From Hyperoodon ampullatus (Eukaryota; Chordata; Mammalia; Artiodactyla; Ziphiidae): DNA of 64,000 nucleotides. The notes under the pieces were generated by a model. That model saw nothing but the letters and a program-made list of their open reading frames with translations. It was not told the DNA's origin and did not search any database. Positions within the stretch are counted from its first letter, which is position 1. Each line of letters begins with the position of its first letter. The DNA lies in contig OX457068.1 in NCBI GenBank assembly GCA_949752795.1, positions 53,968,516 to 54,032,515 of the forward strand, given 5' to 3'. This document shows positions 23,950-35,334 of this stretch, in pieces. Made by a program: the position numbers and the translations under genes.

Positions 23950-24177
23950 AATTTTGACTCTTAATATGCTTCACACTTAAGTGTGGTTACAGACCAAAGG
24001 GTCACTAAATACATAAGAAGAATTCAATGGCAGAAAAAAAATATTTATCTGATAGAGACATATAATGTAGGGAACAGACAAAATTAAATAAATACCCTTC
24101 TTATAATTATCTTCAGATATACCAAGAGCAAAATCCACAGATAAGACCAAAAATAATGCTATTTAAGAATTTTTTTT
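23950..24177. other. Unclassified sequence
   Basis: Nothing recognised. It is the flank of the SINE insertion. Confidence 0.4.
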
Positions 24178-24191
24178 AAAAAAGAAAAATA
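24178..24191. repeat. Target-site duplication of SINE, left copy
   Basis: AAAAAAGAAAAATA is repeated exactly at 24429-24442 on the other side of the SINE. Confidence 0.85.
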
Positions 24192-24428
24192 GGGCCTCCC
24201 TGGTGGCGCAGTGGTTGAGAGTCCGCCTGCCGATGCAGGGGATACGGGTTCGTGCCCCGGTCTGGGAGGATCCCATATGCCGCGGAGCGGCTGGGCCCGT
24301 GAGCCATGGCTGCTGGGCCTGCGCGTCCGGAGCCTGTGCTCCGCAACGGGAGAGGCCACAACAGTGAGAGGCCCGCATACCACAACAAAAAAAAAAAAAA
24401 AAAAAAAAATAAAAAAAATAAAAAAAAT
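24192..24428 (+). mobile_element. CHR-type tRNA-derived SINE
   Basis: A near-complete young SINE with a tRNA-like head (24192-24275), a GC-rich body and an A-rich tail (24385-24428) with interspersed T. It is flanked by a perfect 14-bp duplication. It keeps several CpG sites, which suggests recent insertion. This family is typical of cetaceans and is the best indicator of the source organism. SINEs of this kind are mobilised by L1 ORF2p. Confidence 0.95.
24204..24257 (+). promoter_or_regulatory. RNA polymerase III internal promoter (A and B boxes)
   Basis: TGGCGCAGTGG (24204-24214) fits the A box and GGTTCGTGCCC (24247-24257) the B box, with one change from GGTTCGANNCC. Their spacing fits a tRNA-derived SINE. 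This is a SINE promoter and not a tRNA gene. Confidence 0.75.
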
Positions 24429-27400
24429 AAAAAAGAAAAATATTTCTGGAAATGTAAACTATTAGGAATCAAGTAAAATTAGAACATAATTTCAAAATTT
24501 TCCATAAAGTGTAACTTAAAAACAGTGGAAATTAAAGCTATAACAGAAAAGACAAAAGACTAACATAATCAACCCAAGACCTAAACAGCTGATATAGAGT
24601 CCAGAGCAAATATAAGAAATACGTATTTTGGAGAAATATTAACCATTTTTAAAAATCAGGGACATGGAACTCTGCATTGAAAGATGAATGTCCATCTAGT
24701 GCCCAGCATAGTGAAAAATATATCCATCATAAAATAAATTATCATGATATTTCAGTATGTGGGGCTTTGATGGAATAAGTAGTCACACAAAAAATAATGA
24801 TTTGTATGGATTATAGTTTCAAAACACCAAGAATGAATGTTAGGTCCTAATAACTTCAACACTCTGAGTAAACATTATATTCAACCTAGAATTTAGTAAC
24901 CAAACTATCAACTGAATGTGAGGACAAAATAAAGACAAAGAAGACTCATAAAAATTTAACTATCAGTCACATTTTTGTGAGAAGCAACATGATGATGTGG
25001 TCTAGAAATATGCAGTTAGTCAACCAAGACAGATTAAGATTTCATATCCAGGAAGAAAGAAAGTACTCATAGTAGGAGAACATTTAAGAGAATTCTTTAG
25101 ACTATAATGAAGAAGCATTCTTAGAGAAAGCATTCAAGTCTAGATTGTAGTTAGAAGATGATAGAAAGTTCTGGTAGGAAAGTCCTCAGGGAATAGGAAA
25201 TGATAACAGAATATCTGATATGGTAGCATATTCAGGAAAAATGTGGGGTTTCTGTTTACTGGATAGAACAAGAGAGAAAAGGAAAAGCAAATAGAAAACT
25301 AATGGAAAGCAAGCTGCTGTGAAGAAAGGGAATGCAATAACAATATATTACTTGGCTCAGCAGTGAACAATACTTATATAATTATTATAAGTTTAATATA
25401 ACTATGGCTTTAACTGAGTGACTTACTATTTGCAAATATGTGGAAGATGAGATGCAGGTGTTGTATGAGGAATAATGTCTAAGTCAATACAAAATAATGC
25501 ATTATTTTCATCTTTAGAAATACGAAGGTGATTACTAGAAGACACAACAAAAGGAGCTGTATAAAAGGTATATTGGGACATGGGATTGTCATTAAGAACT
25601 ATTTGTGCTTTCAAACTATGTGTATGCATTCTGTAGATAAACGTAAAACCTAAACCAAACCCAAAAAAGCTTCAATGCTCTCTTGCCTCTCTCTCTTTCT
25701 CTCCCTGTCTTTTCCATGAAGTTTGCCACCATCCATCCAGTTCATTTATTTGCCCCTAGAGTCAACCACAAAACACAGAAAATGATGAGCAACCATTTTC
25801 TCACTTCTCCCAAGAATGGTACATAACTAGTGCCATCTTAGATACATGGGAAAGAAGTTGATTCATTATATTCAATGGATACCTTAGGCCATTAAGACAA
25901 TTCTCTTGCTGAAAAGGTGGAGAAAATCTGCACTTGGGCTCTGTTAACACTTAACTCATTGTTTTGATTATCTCTGCATAGTACCTCATCCCATTATATC
26001 CATGATATTTTTATCATTCTTCCTACACTAACTTTCTGCTTTCCAATTTTCTGCTCCAAAACCTGTTTCTTTCTCTAGTTTCCTTAAAGGCAGAACTATA
26101 TCCTACTTATCAAGTGCCAAAACATTGTCTGATACTTAATATATGACTCATAGATCTTGATTTAGTTTTGCTAATTAATCCATGTGTATGTATTTTAGAA
26201 GACTGAAGTGTCTCCGCCAAAAATAGTGGGCAATTTAAAAGCCAAGTCATACCTCCAGATTACCACTCACTAGCTGAATGCTCTTGGAAAAGTTTACACT
26301 CTTGGAGGCTTGTTTCCTCATTTACTCAGTGGTGTTGGTAATATGTTAGCTAAACGTCTCATGGGACTCTTGCTAATACCCAGAGAGAAGATGAAGGAGG
26401 TGATATTGAGAAAAATCTATCCAGCACCTAGGAGCTTAAAGCTAATGACTCCTTACAAGTCTTATGGTCCTTCCTGCATGGCAAGGCTGGTCTTCCAAAC
26501 TCAGTGAAGTGTTTAAATTTGCAAAGATGGTCCAAAGTTAACCAGAACCCCCAGCGTGGTAGGCTCAAAAAAGTGACAAAGATTGGGACTTAAATAAGCT
26601 AGTTCTGAGTACAGGATTGAGTTTAAATAATGCCATCACATAAAGAAATGCATAGGAGGGATTTCTGTCCCTGGCCTCTGCATGTGCTGAATACACAGTG
26701 AGGTCTTAGGGTTTATTGACAAGATATCAGCAAAAGGTGAGCTATAGACATATCTGATAAAAGTTGGACAGTGCTGTGCACAAATAGCTCCCACTGAAGG
26801 CCAGCAAAATGCAAAATGAATCAGATCTCTCTGTGTGTATGTGTGTGTGTTTTATAAACAAACATTACCCCAAATAATTTTCCAAAATCTGTTAATCTAC
26901 TGACTTTCCCCTCACTACTGGGAAATGAGAATTGAAAATATTTAAATATTGGCAGAGGGATGTGATCTGGGCGGCAAACCAATATTCTCCATTAAAGTTT
27001 GAGATTTAAAGATCCATTTATCAAAACCTTTGGTGTGTGCCCAAGTCTTCCTGAATTAATGCATGCGTGCATATGAAAATCAATGTTTCCTGCCCGTATA
27101 AACACTGCAGCTCTGAATCAATCTCTCAAAGCCAAAGAGGGTTAAATATTTAAACAAGCTATGTGTTGAAATACATTTTTAATGCCGTGAAGTCATTCTG
27201 ATGAAAGATTACTCAGGAGCCTTCATTACTGAGTGTAGAGAGTAATGTGGTATTATCGGAACAGATGGCCCAACTGTCTGTGGGCCCTGGCCCCCCTCAG
27301 GGTAGATTCAAATACTACTCATAGAGTCAGCTGTTGGTAGCCAGTGGCCTGAATGGATTGCTGCCTGCACAACACACATCCCTGCATGACAGCCATGCTG

Positions 27401-27436
27401 GCTGCTGTCTTGGGGAATATTTCCTTAAGGAGTCAA

Positions 27437-27466
27437 ATATTGATTTGATTTGATTTGATTTGATTT
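27437..27466. repeat. (TTTGA)n microsatellite
   Basis: About five consecutive 5-bp units are seen directly. Confidence 0.85.
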
Positions 27467-27649
27467 CTTTGTGAGCACGTCATGCTTCTGCTGGTTGTTT
27501 CGAGCAGAAGCTGTTGTTCAGGAATCCAGAGTGGATGAGATGACCATTTAGCTGCTTGTTGTCTGATTTCAGCTGGGGTACTCTCAAAAGTCTGAATGGA
27601 CTATGATTTAAGGCTATTTTGTTACCTGTTTCTGATGAGACATTATAGT

Positions 27650-27790
27650 GAGTAGAAAGGGCACTTCATTGTGCTTAAATTTGAATGTCCTGAGCTGTAG
27701 TGCTTTTGCCCTTGATTACTAGCTGTGTGGCTTTGGGAAACTTGCCTAATTGTTCTGAGCCCAGTTATTTTTAAATGTGATCCCTTATAC
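27650..27790 (+). mobile_element. MIR SINE fragment
   Basis: The core 'actagctgtgtggctttggg' at about 27718, followed by 'aaacttgcctaattgttctg', matches the MIR core on +. The flanking parts are diverged. Confidence 0.65.
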
Positions 27791-27854
27791 TCCTTTCTTT
27801 TATAGCTTTCTCTGACCAGGTTTTCAGTCTTGTGATTACAGAAAAGAATCATAT

Positions 27855-28060
27855 AGAGAATATTAGTGAGAGAAAGAGGACTGGATTCAGATCCAGGTGG
27901 AGGGATCTGGTCTCCAAACACCTTTCAAACCCCTTTGCCTCACTGAATCTCACTTTTGTTGTCTCTAAAATGACATGAAACTTCCTGTTCTATCTACCTC
28001 TACTGAACATTTTGAGGAATCTGTAAAAATATTGAAAAATGTCTGTTAAAAGGATACATT
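27855..28060 (+). mobile_element. Probable MIR-related fragment
   Basis: A pattern of 'ggattcagatcc', 'ttgcctcactgaatctca' and 'tctctaaaatgacatgaaac' at 27882-27985 follows the MIR order on + but is strongly diverged. Confidence 0.4.
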
Positions 28061-29439
28061 TCTGATTGTGAAAGCTAGAGATGAGCAAATGGGGAAGATT
28101 ATGACACCGTGAGGAGAAGGGGACTGAGGTGGCCAGTGCGACTGGTACATTTCAGAGCATATGGGTAATTTGTAAATTAAACTCCATGCTGTCCTATCTA
28201 AGTCAGATTAGCTAAGTGAGTATGTTCACTATTGCTTTCCAAGCCCTGATGTGGGAGGAAATATGTCACCATAAGCAACCATCTGAGTTTTATTTATTTG
28301 AGTATCAATCAGGTCAAGACTAGAAGCCACATGGGCTACCAAGAGACCATAAATGATGAGCACATATTGTGGTTTTGCATTTGGATGATGAACGAAATTT
28401 ATAAAGGTAAATGTGATACTCGATGAAAATCATTGCATTCTTGAGCCAGATATTGACCGAATTAAATATTTCTGAGGCTTTTCTAATGTGCTATTGGTGA
28501 CAGGTATTCAGTAAAGAATAACACTCTTCTGGGGGAGAAAATAAAGAACACACACTCTTCAAAGTAGCCACAATCTTCTGCGGGAAGCGTGAAAAGGGAA
28601 AAGTTGGAGAGGATTTAAAAGAACACTTGGCAGCTTTCACATTCAGCCTCCTTGTTACAATCCCACTAATTTGCCAAGGATCAAATCATCAACTGTAAGA
28701 GGAATTGGATCCAGACATTTTGAGTCACAGACTGATAGCTGCCATTTTCATTAGGTAAAGCCTGTCATTCCCTCTGCTTGCTTATTAGCTGTGGAAGCTG
28801 ACAACTATATATGTACAGCAGGGGCAGGCAGGTGCCAAGCCCTGCAGCCCTGCACTGGTTTGGCATGTTCAGGGTCTCTAGTTTCATTATTTCTTTTTTC
28901 CTACAGATTAACTAGTTTCTACATCCCACTTATTAATTTGACTTCCACTCAGAGGCATTACAGCTATACCATAGGCATCCAAAAATATGTCCCTACTGGC
29001 AATGTCACCATTTCATCCCTGTCCCTTGTAACTCATTATTGAACCAATTGTTTCCTGGTCAAGTCATATGATTCCTTCTGAACTTATAATAGTTAAGGGA
29101 CATGTGTGAATTTGATCTCTGGAGGTCAATCCATGAAACCAATGCATGAATCCTCTGGAATATTCTACACAATTTCTTGCTTCTTTCAGTTTGTTTTCTC
29201 AATTCCTTCCACCTAGAATATCTATATGCCACTCCCTTGGGATGTTTAAATTTGTCCTACCCTCTCTGTTTCTAAGTAATCTTCATGATTCCTATGGAGC
29301 GTCTCCTAACCAACTATCTTTGTATGTTCTTTTACTAATCTGAACTATGATACCACATGCCTTTGAAACACTTCTTTGTCACATAAAATATAGTATCACA
29401 CTGCTAGCTAGGTGTTGGGGATGCACCAGTGAATTATCC

Positions 29440-29625
29440 ATAGTCCTTATGTTCTGCCACCTAACTAGCCTGTGTGACTTTGAGAAAATGATTAATCACT
29501 CTCACCTGCCATGGAAATAATACCTCCTCCACAAATTGCTGTGAGAACAAAATAAGAAAGTGTGAAATTCTTTTGTAAATTTTAAAGTGCTACATGAACA
29601 CAAGGTATTGATTTTATTATGCCTA
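29440..29625 (+). mobile_element. MIR SINE fragment
   Basis: 'ctagcctgtgtgactttgag' (about 29465), 'catggaaataatacctcctc' (29510) and 'gctgtgagaacaaaataaga' (29539) follow the MIR order on +. Confidence 0.65.
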
Positions 29626-31334
29626 CCTCCAATCATATTTGCTTTCAGTCATTTGGTGTATAAAGATCAAGATATTTTTTGTTGGTTTTAGCAGAGTGAT
29701 TTGTACATAAAAGCTGAATTGATTGATTCATTTGTGACTTCAGATTTATGATCCAAGGGTCTAATAATATTTCAAAACCTTAGCAGTCCATGACTGAGGT
29801 TTTGAGTTTCCTTTCTCTTTAGTCCTTGCAAGTTCAAATGGAGTTGTTTCCCATCTATATGAGATTGTGGTCACTCAAACATGGAGGCTATATGGGGTTG
29901 GGGTTCTGGGCATGTGTCCTCCATATAATCTCATTATACTTTCCTCATAACTTTCCAGTTTAGCAAAGGCATCATGGCCAGCTGTTCTTCATCAACTTTT
30001 TATTTGATTTAACTGATTTTAAAGTCTGCTGGCCTCATTTTGGTGTTAGAACTTTTAGCAAAAATATCTTCAGACACAAATAATAAAGAAGAATAACAAA
30101 AGTGAGGAGTAAATTTTGAATGCATCATTTTTTAAATTTTTTAAAAGTATATTCATGTGTATATTCATGTATATTAGTCCATATAATCTTTTGGGCATGC
30201 TCATGAATGAAAACATTCTAAAACTTATTTTATAGATAAGAAGTACAAGGAAACTATCTTATTTGAAGAAGCAATTATAAAATCAGTTTTGCATATTATT
30301 TATCCAAATCACCCTACTCTGGGACAGAAGACTGATCTAACTAGATATCTGTGTGAGAAAAAAAAAAATTGTGGAACGTGACTCTTGCCCCCCAAACCAC
30401 AGAAAGCACTGTCATCAGGTTTGTAAGCAGAATCAAAACTTGAGAATGTGCTCAAGGCAGCTGCTGGAGGAGGAAATCTGAATGAATAGTTAGTGGAAGA
30501 CACCACACATCATGTCATCTTGGAAGACATTCATTGTCAGATATAATAGAAAAATTATTTTGTGAATGAAAAACAAAGAAGTGGAAAATAATTGGATATA
30601 GTGTTCTTATTTTCAATTTATTTTAATTGAAATAATTCTTTTACACTTCTTTAGACATAGATTTTTAGGAAAACCTCTGTTGTATATGCATGAAAAAAAA
30701 CTATGTCAGATACACTGGTTTTGGAGGTCCTCAGTCTTTTCTAACTCTGAGTTTTCTCAATGACTTCTGTACTTGGACATTGACGCTCATGTATTTGCAA
30801 GCAATATTGTCTTCTGAGCCATGAAGAGAATTGACAAGTCAGCATTCCTTAAAAGGGTGTTCTAGTGTTGCCTCCAGGAGTTTTTTGGGTTTTGGTTATT
30901 GGGTTTTGGGTTTTTTTGTTTTGAAACTGCTGTGAATCACTCTTGAAGTTAACTTAAGTATGATTGCTACAATAGTAACTGTTGTTATTTTGTGATCTCA
31001 GAGGTGTAAAATATGGTGAGACAAATTAATTTTGGTTGTCTATGATTATATGGAAATAGGAAATGAACCTGTAGTCAGGGCTTAAAGAGTGGCGTAAAAC
31101 CAGGAGCCCAGCAAATATAGCAAAAGAGTGCAGGTCCTTCCTTGGATAGTTGTGGGATTGGAGATGACTTTTCTGCACTCTCTGGGGCTGATACAGTGGT
31201 GGAAATGGGAGAGTAAACTAAAAATGAATAATTGTATATAATAACCCAGGACCAGGTCTACCCCATTATTTAAAGACTGTACCTGCACAGTTACAAAATA
31301 ATTACTAAAAAAACAATCTGTACAATACCGTTTA

Positions 31335-31475
31335 GAGGTGACAGCTGTAAATTAGACATCAGGCATCCTGAGTGCCAATCACACTTCTGTTGTTAACTTG
31401 TGAGACTTGACTTAGGAGATTGTTATTTTCCTCATCTGAAAATGGAAACGATCCTACTTGCTTCCCTTTCCTCTA
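31335..31475 (+). mobile_element. MIR SINE fragment
   Basis: A degraded MIR core on +: 'gttaacttgtgagacttgac' near 31393 and 'ctcatctgaaaatggaaacg' near 31431. Confidence 0.55.
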
Positions 31476-31724
31476 TCTAGGGATTACTATTGGCTTCCAT
31501 AGACAGTTATTTAATAGCTGCTACATACAAGGTAACCAGGTAGGTCTACACTCATCTGGCTTTAAACATGAGCCTACAGCAGAGGGTCCTAATATTGCAC
31601 ATGAGGAACCTGACACTTAAGTCTGTTGAGTCACCAGGACTAGTTCAACTCACTACTAAACAGCAGATGGGATTAAATATAGACCTATTGATTCAATCCA
31701 GTTTTCTTTTGTTATATCATGTAA

Positions 31725-31803
31725 GAATTCACTTTGTTATAAAGCAGAAACTAACACACCATTTTAAAGCAATTATACTCCAAAAAAGATGTGAAAAAAA
31801 AAA
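31725..31803 (+). mobile_element. Minimal L1 3' end (about 70 bp) with A-tail
   Basis: The last about 70 bp of the L1 3'-UTR ('ttataaagcagaaactaaca', then 'aattatactcc') end in A10 at 31794-31803. The copy is extremely 5'-truncated. A second L1 follows immediately in its tail. AAGAAT just before (31721-31726) and again after the stacked pair (33138-33143) may be its short duplication. Confidence 0.8.
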
Positions 31804-31807
31804 GAAT

Positions 31808-32788
31808 GAAATTAGAACACTCCTCAACACCATACACAAAAATAAACTCAAAATGGATTAAAGACCTAAATGTAAGGCCAGACACTCTAAAACTCTTAGA
31901 GAAAAACAGAGGCAGAACACTCTATAACATAAATCACAACAAGATCCTTGGTGAACCACCCCCTAGGGAAATGGAAATAAAAACAAAAATAAACAAATGA
32001 TGTGTAATGAAACTTAAAAGCTTTTGCACAGCAAAGGAAACCATAAACAAGATGAAAAGATAACCCTCAGAATGCGAGAAAATATTTGCAAAAAAAGCAA
32101 ATGACAAAACATTAATCTCCAAAATGTACAAGCAGCTCATGCAGCTCAATATCAAAAAAACAAACAAGCCAATCCAAAACTGGGCAGAAGAACTAAGTAG
32201 ACATTTCTCCGAAGAATATATACAGATTGCCAGCAAACACATGAAAGGATGCTCAACATCACTAATCATTAGAGAAATACAAATCAAAACTACAATGAGA
32301 TAACATCTCACACCAGTCAGAACGGCCATCATCAAAAAATCTATACACAGTAAATGATGGGGAGGGTGTGGAGAAAAGGGAACCCTCTTTCACTGTCAGT
32401 GGGAATGTAAATTGATACAGCCACTATGGAGAACGTTATGGAGGTTTCTCAGAAAACTCAAAATAGAACTACCATACAACCCAGCATCCCACTACTGGGC
32501 ATATACCCTGAGAAAACCATAATTCAAAAAGGGTCATGTACCACAACATTCACTGAAACTCTATTTAAAATATCTAGGACATGGAAACAACCTAATTGTC
32601 CACTGACAGATGAATAGATAAAGAAGATGTGACACATATATACAGTGGAATATTACTCAGCCATAAAAAGAACTGAAATTAAATTATTTGTAGTGAGGTG
32701 GATGGAACTAGAGACTGTCAAACAGAGTGAAGTAAGTCAGAAAGAGAAAAACAAATACCATATGCTAACACATGTATATGGAATCTAA
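31808..32788 (+). pseudogene. L1 ORF2p C-terminal fragment (broken)
   Basis: This encodes remnants of the last third of ORF2p. A first open block (about 31791-32000) has '[14 protein letters not shown]' and '[14 protein letters not shown]'. The cysteine-rich C-terminal region is decayed around 32330-32420, and a last block lies at 32426-32617 ('[14 protein letters not shown]'). The ORF2 stop lies at 32786-32788. Several stops and frameshifts are present, and neither the endonuclease nor the RT domain remains. Confidence 0.85.
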
Positions 32789-33139
32789 AGAAAAAAAAAA
32801 GTGGTTCTGAAGAAGCTAAACACGCATATGTAGAGAATGGACTTGAGGACATGGGGAGGGGGAAGGGTAAACTGGAACAAAGTGAGAGACTGACATGGAC
32901 CTATTTACACTACCAAATGTAAAATAGGTAGCTAGGGGTAAGCAGCCACATAGTACAGGGAGATTAGCTCTGTGCTTTGTGTCCACTTAGAGGGGTGGGA
33001 TATGGAGGGTGGGAGGGAACTGTAAGAGGGAGGAGTTATGGGGATGTATGTGTATGTATAGCTGATTCACTTTCTTGTACAGCAGAAAATAACACACCAT
33101 TGTAAAGAAATTATATGCCAATAAAGATGTTAAAAAAAA
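31808..33139 (+). mobile_element. 5'-truncated L1 inserted in the A-tail of the preceding L1
   Basis: A plus-strand L1 that starts within ORF2 and ends with the 3'-UTR and an A-rich tail (33132-33139). AAAAAAAAGAAT is found at 31796-31807 and 33132-33143, consistent with a duplication of the earlier element's tail. The L1 internal sequence also contains a similar string, so the exact 5' junction is uncertain. Its 3'-UTR is of the 'caataaagatgttaaa' type. Confidence 0.85.
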
Positions 33140-33143
33140 GAAT

Positions 33144-33249
33144 AATTGGGAGAGCTTAAAACAAAATAAAGGGCCATAGGGGAATAATGTGTTAACGATA
33201 TAGTCACTTTGTATATGAAAAATTTCGATCTCAAATTTTGTTTTTTACT
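33144..33249. other. Short unclassified spacer
   Basis: About 100 bp between two L1 fragments, with nothing recognised. Confidence 0.4.
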
Positions 33250-33787
33250 CTTATGATTTTTTTATTGAAGTATAGTTTATGTACAAGTTAGAGTTATACA
33301 ATATAGTGATTCACAATTTTTAAAGTTTATACTCCATTTATAGCTATTATAAAATATTGGCTATACAACCTGTGTTGTACAATATAGCCTTGTAGTTTAT
33401 TTTATACATAATAGTTGGTACCTCTTTCTCCTCTGCCCTTATATTTTCCCTTCCCCCTTCTCTCTCCCCACTAGTAATCACTAGTTTCTTCTCTATATCT
33501 GTGAGTCTGCTTCTTTTTTGTTATATTCACTAGTTTGTTGTATTTTTTAGGTTTCACATATAAGTCAAAGCATACAGTATGTCTTTATCTGTCTGACTTA
33601 TTTTCACTTAGCATAATGCCCTCCAAGTCCATCCATGTTGCTGCAAAGGGCAAAATTTCCTTCCTTTTTATGGCTGAGTAGTATTCCATTGTATAAATAT
33701 ACCACATCTTCTTTGCCCATTTATCTGTTTATGGATATGGGGTTGCTTCCATATCTTGACTACTGTAAACAGTGCTGCTATGAACAC
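33250..33787 (-). mobile_element. Older L1 3' end (3'-UTR plus start of ORF2 tail)
   Basis: A minus-strand L1 with the older 3'-UTR type ('tattgaagtatagttt' at about 33262). It runs into the ORF2 C-terminus and is truncated at 33787. The same 3'-UTR type is found at 46150-46709. No duplication could be matched. Confidence 0.85.
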
Positions 33788-34534
33788 TCACCTCCTTATT
33801 TTTCTTGACTTATCAGCAGAATTCCACATATTTGGCCATTCTCATACATTCTCTTCCTTTCAATTCTGTGATACCACACTCCACCAGTTTTCCTCGTATC
33901 TTACTAATTGTTCTTTCTTGGTCTTCTCTAACTTCTTCTCCTCTATCTAATTTTTAAATATCAATATTAACCTAACTTTTAAATATCAAGTATAATTTTC
34001 TAGACTCTCTTCTCTTTTCACCCTCAACTTTTTCCTTAGGTAAATTCATATTGATTCCAGAATTTACATGTAATACAGTGACACCTCATTTGTTATCTCT
34101 AGCTCAGACAGCTCCTCTCAACCACAGACTTTTATACCCAACTGCATAATTGATATCCCAGGCAGATATCACATAGACCCTTGGTTTTACACACACAAAA
34201 TCCAACTCATGATATTTCTACAAAAAATGGGTTTTGTTCTGGTTGTATTATTCAGTCAATGGCGATCTCAAATATTTTGATTAAAGTCTGGCTTCTTTTC
34301 TTGATGAGGAGATGCACAAATTCTGTTTACTGAAGAACCTTATTTTGTGCCCTTAGAGTTTTTTTCTGGGTCTCCCTCACCTCTACCACCCTCACTACCA
34401 AACTCAGAAGTTGATTGTTTTCTGAGAAACTTGGATTAAATAGGAATCAGATTGCAAGTCAGTCCCAGCAACGCCATATTTAACAACACCTACAAGATAA
34501 AAGTTACATACTCAAAGTAATCCAGAGTGCATAA
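33788..34534. other. Unclassified sequence
   Basis: Nothing recognised. Confidence 0.4.
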
Positions 34535-34720
34535 ATGAATATTCACAGAGCTCTTATCACAAACTTGGCATTGTGTTCTGTGATTTTATATTTCTCAGTT
34601 CATAAAATTCTTGCTATCCTGCTGCTCAGACAACTGAAGCTTTAGCAAGGTTACCCAGGTTACCCAAATTCACATAGATAGGTCTTTTGATTCACTGCTT
34701 ATCCCATTCTAGCCATGAGA
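34535..34720 (-). mobile_element. Probable MIR SINE fragment
   Basis: On + the order 'cacagagctcttatcacaaa', 'cttggcattgtgttctgtga', 'gacaactgaagctttagcaa', 'ggttacccaggttacccaaa' resembles a reversed MIR. It is diverged. Confidence 0.5.
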
Positions 34721-34861
34721 TTCTTTTCAAGGGCAGTAGAAATCAGGGCCAGTCAAATTCAAATTCCTGTGGTAATACTATAAGTACCTGTGTTTCTGTT
34801 GCCAGGGGATTTTTAAAAAGGGAGTGCACAGGAGTTACAAGATGACAGATCAGGGAACAAA

Positions 34862-34953
34862 TTTTCTTTTCTGGCTGCACTGCATGGCATGGGAGATCTT
34901 AGTTCCCCAACCAGGAATCAAACACTTGTAACCTGCAGTAGAAGTGTGGAGTC
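34862..34953 (-). mobile_element. Older tRNA-derived SINE, 3' part (split by L1)
   Basis: A diverged SINE in minus orientation: 'ggctgcactgcatggcatgg', 'gatcttagttccccaaccag' and 'cctgcagtagaagtgtgga' blocks. It continues at 42173-42213 after a 7.2-kb L1, so the two parts were one SINE. Confidence 0.8.
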
Positions 34954-35334
34954 ATTTTATTTTTTTTTTACATCTTTATTGGAGTATAAATTTTTTACAA
35001 TGGTGTGCTAGTTTCTGCTATATAACAAAGTTAATCAGCTATATATATACATATATCTCTATATCTCTTCCTTCTTGCATCTCTCTACCTCCCACTCTCG
35101 CTATCCCACCCATCTAGGTGTTCACAAACCACTGAGCTGAACTCCCTGTGCTATGTGGCTGCACCTTACTAGCTATAGGCTTTACATTTGGTAGTGTATG
35201 TATGTACATGCCACTCTCTCACTTCATCCCAACTTACCCTTCCCCCTCCCCGTGTCCTTAAGTCCACTCTCTAGTAGGTGTGCATCTTTATTCCTGTCCT
35301 GCCCTAGCTTCTTCATGACCTTGTTTTTTTTTTT

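Larger units (their letters stand above)
24443..31724. other. 7.3-kb stretch without young L1; single-copy-looking
   Basis: Apart from the MIR relics and the small microsatellite listed separately, no repeat family or gene was recognised. No exon with convincing splice sites and coding frame was seen. The part at about 26930-29100 is compositionally richer and less repetitive than its surroundings. Confidence 0.4.

Noticed and set aside
24192..24270. tRNA gene (A and B boxes present)
   Set aside because: The sequence continues into a SINE body and A-tail flanked by a target-site duplication, and no cloverleaf with an anticodon arm is intact.
33250..33787. Target-site duplication for this L1
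   Set aside because: Similar but non-identical strings ('ctcttatga' and 'ctccttatt') flank it. The match is too weak to claim.
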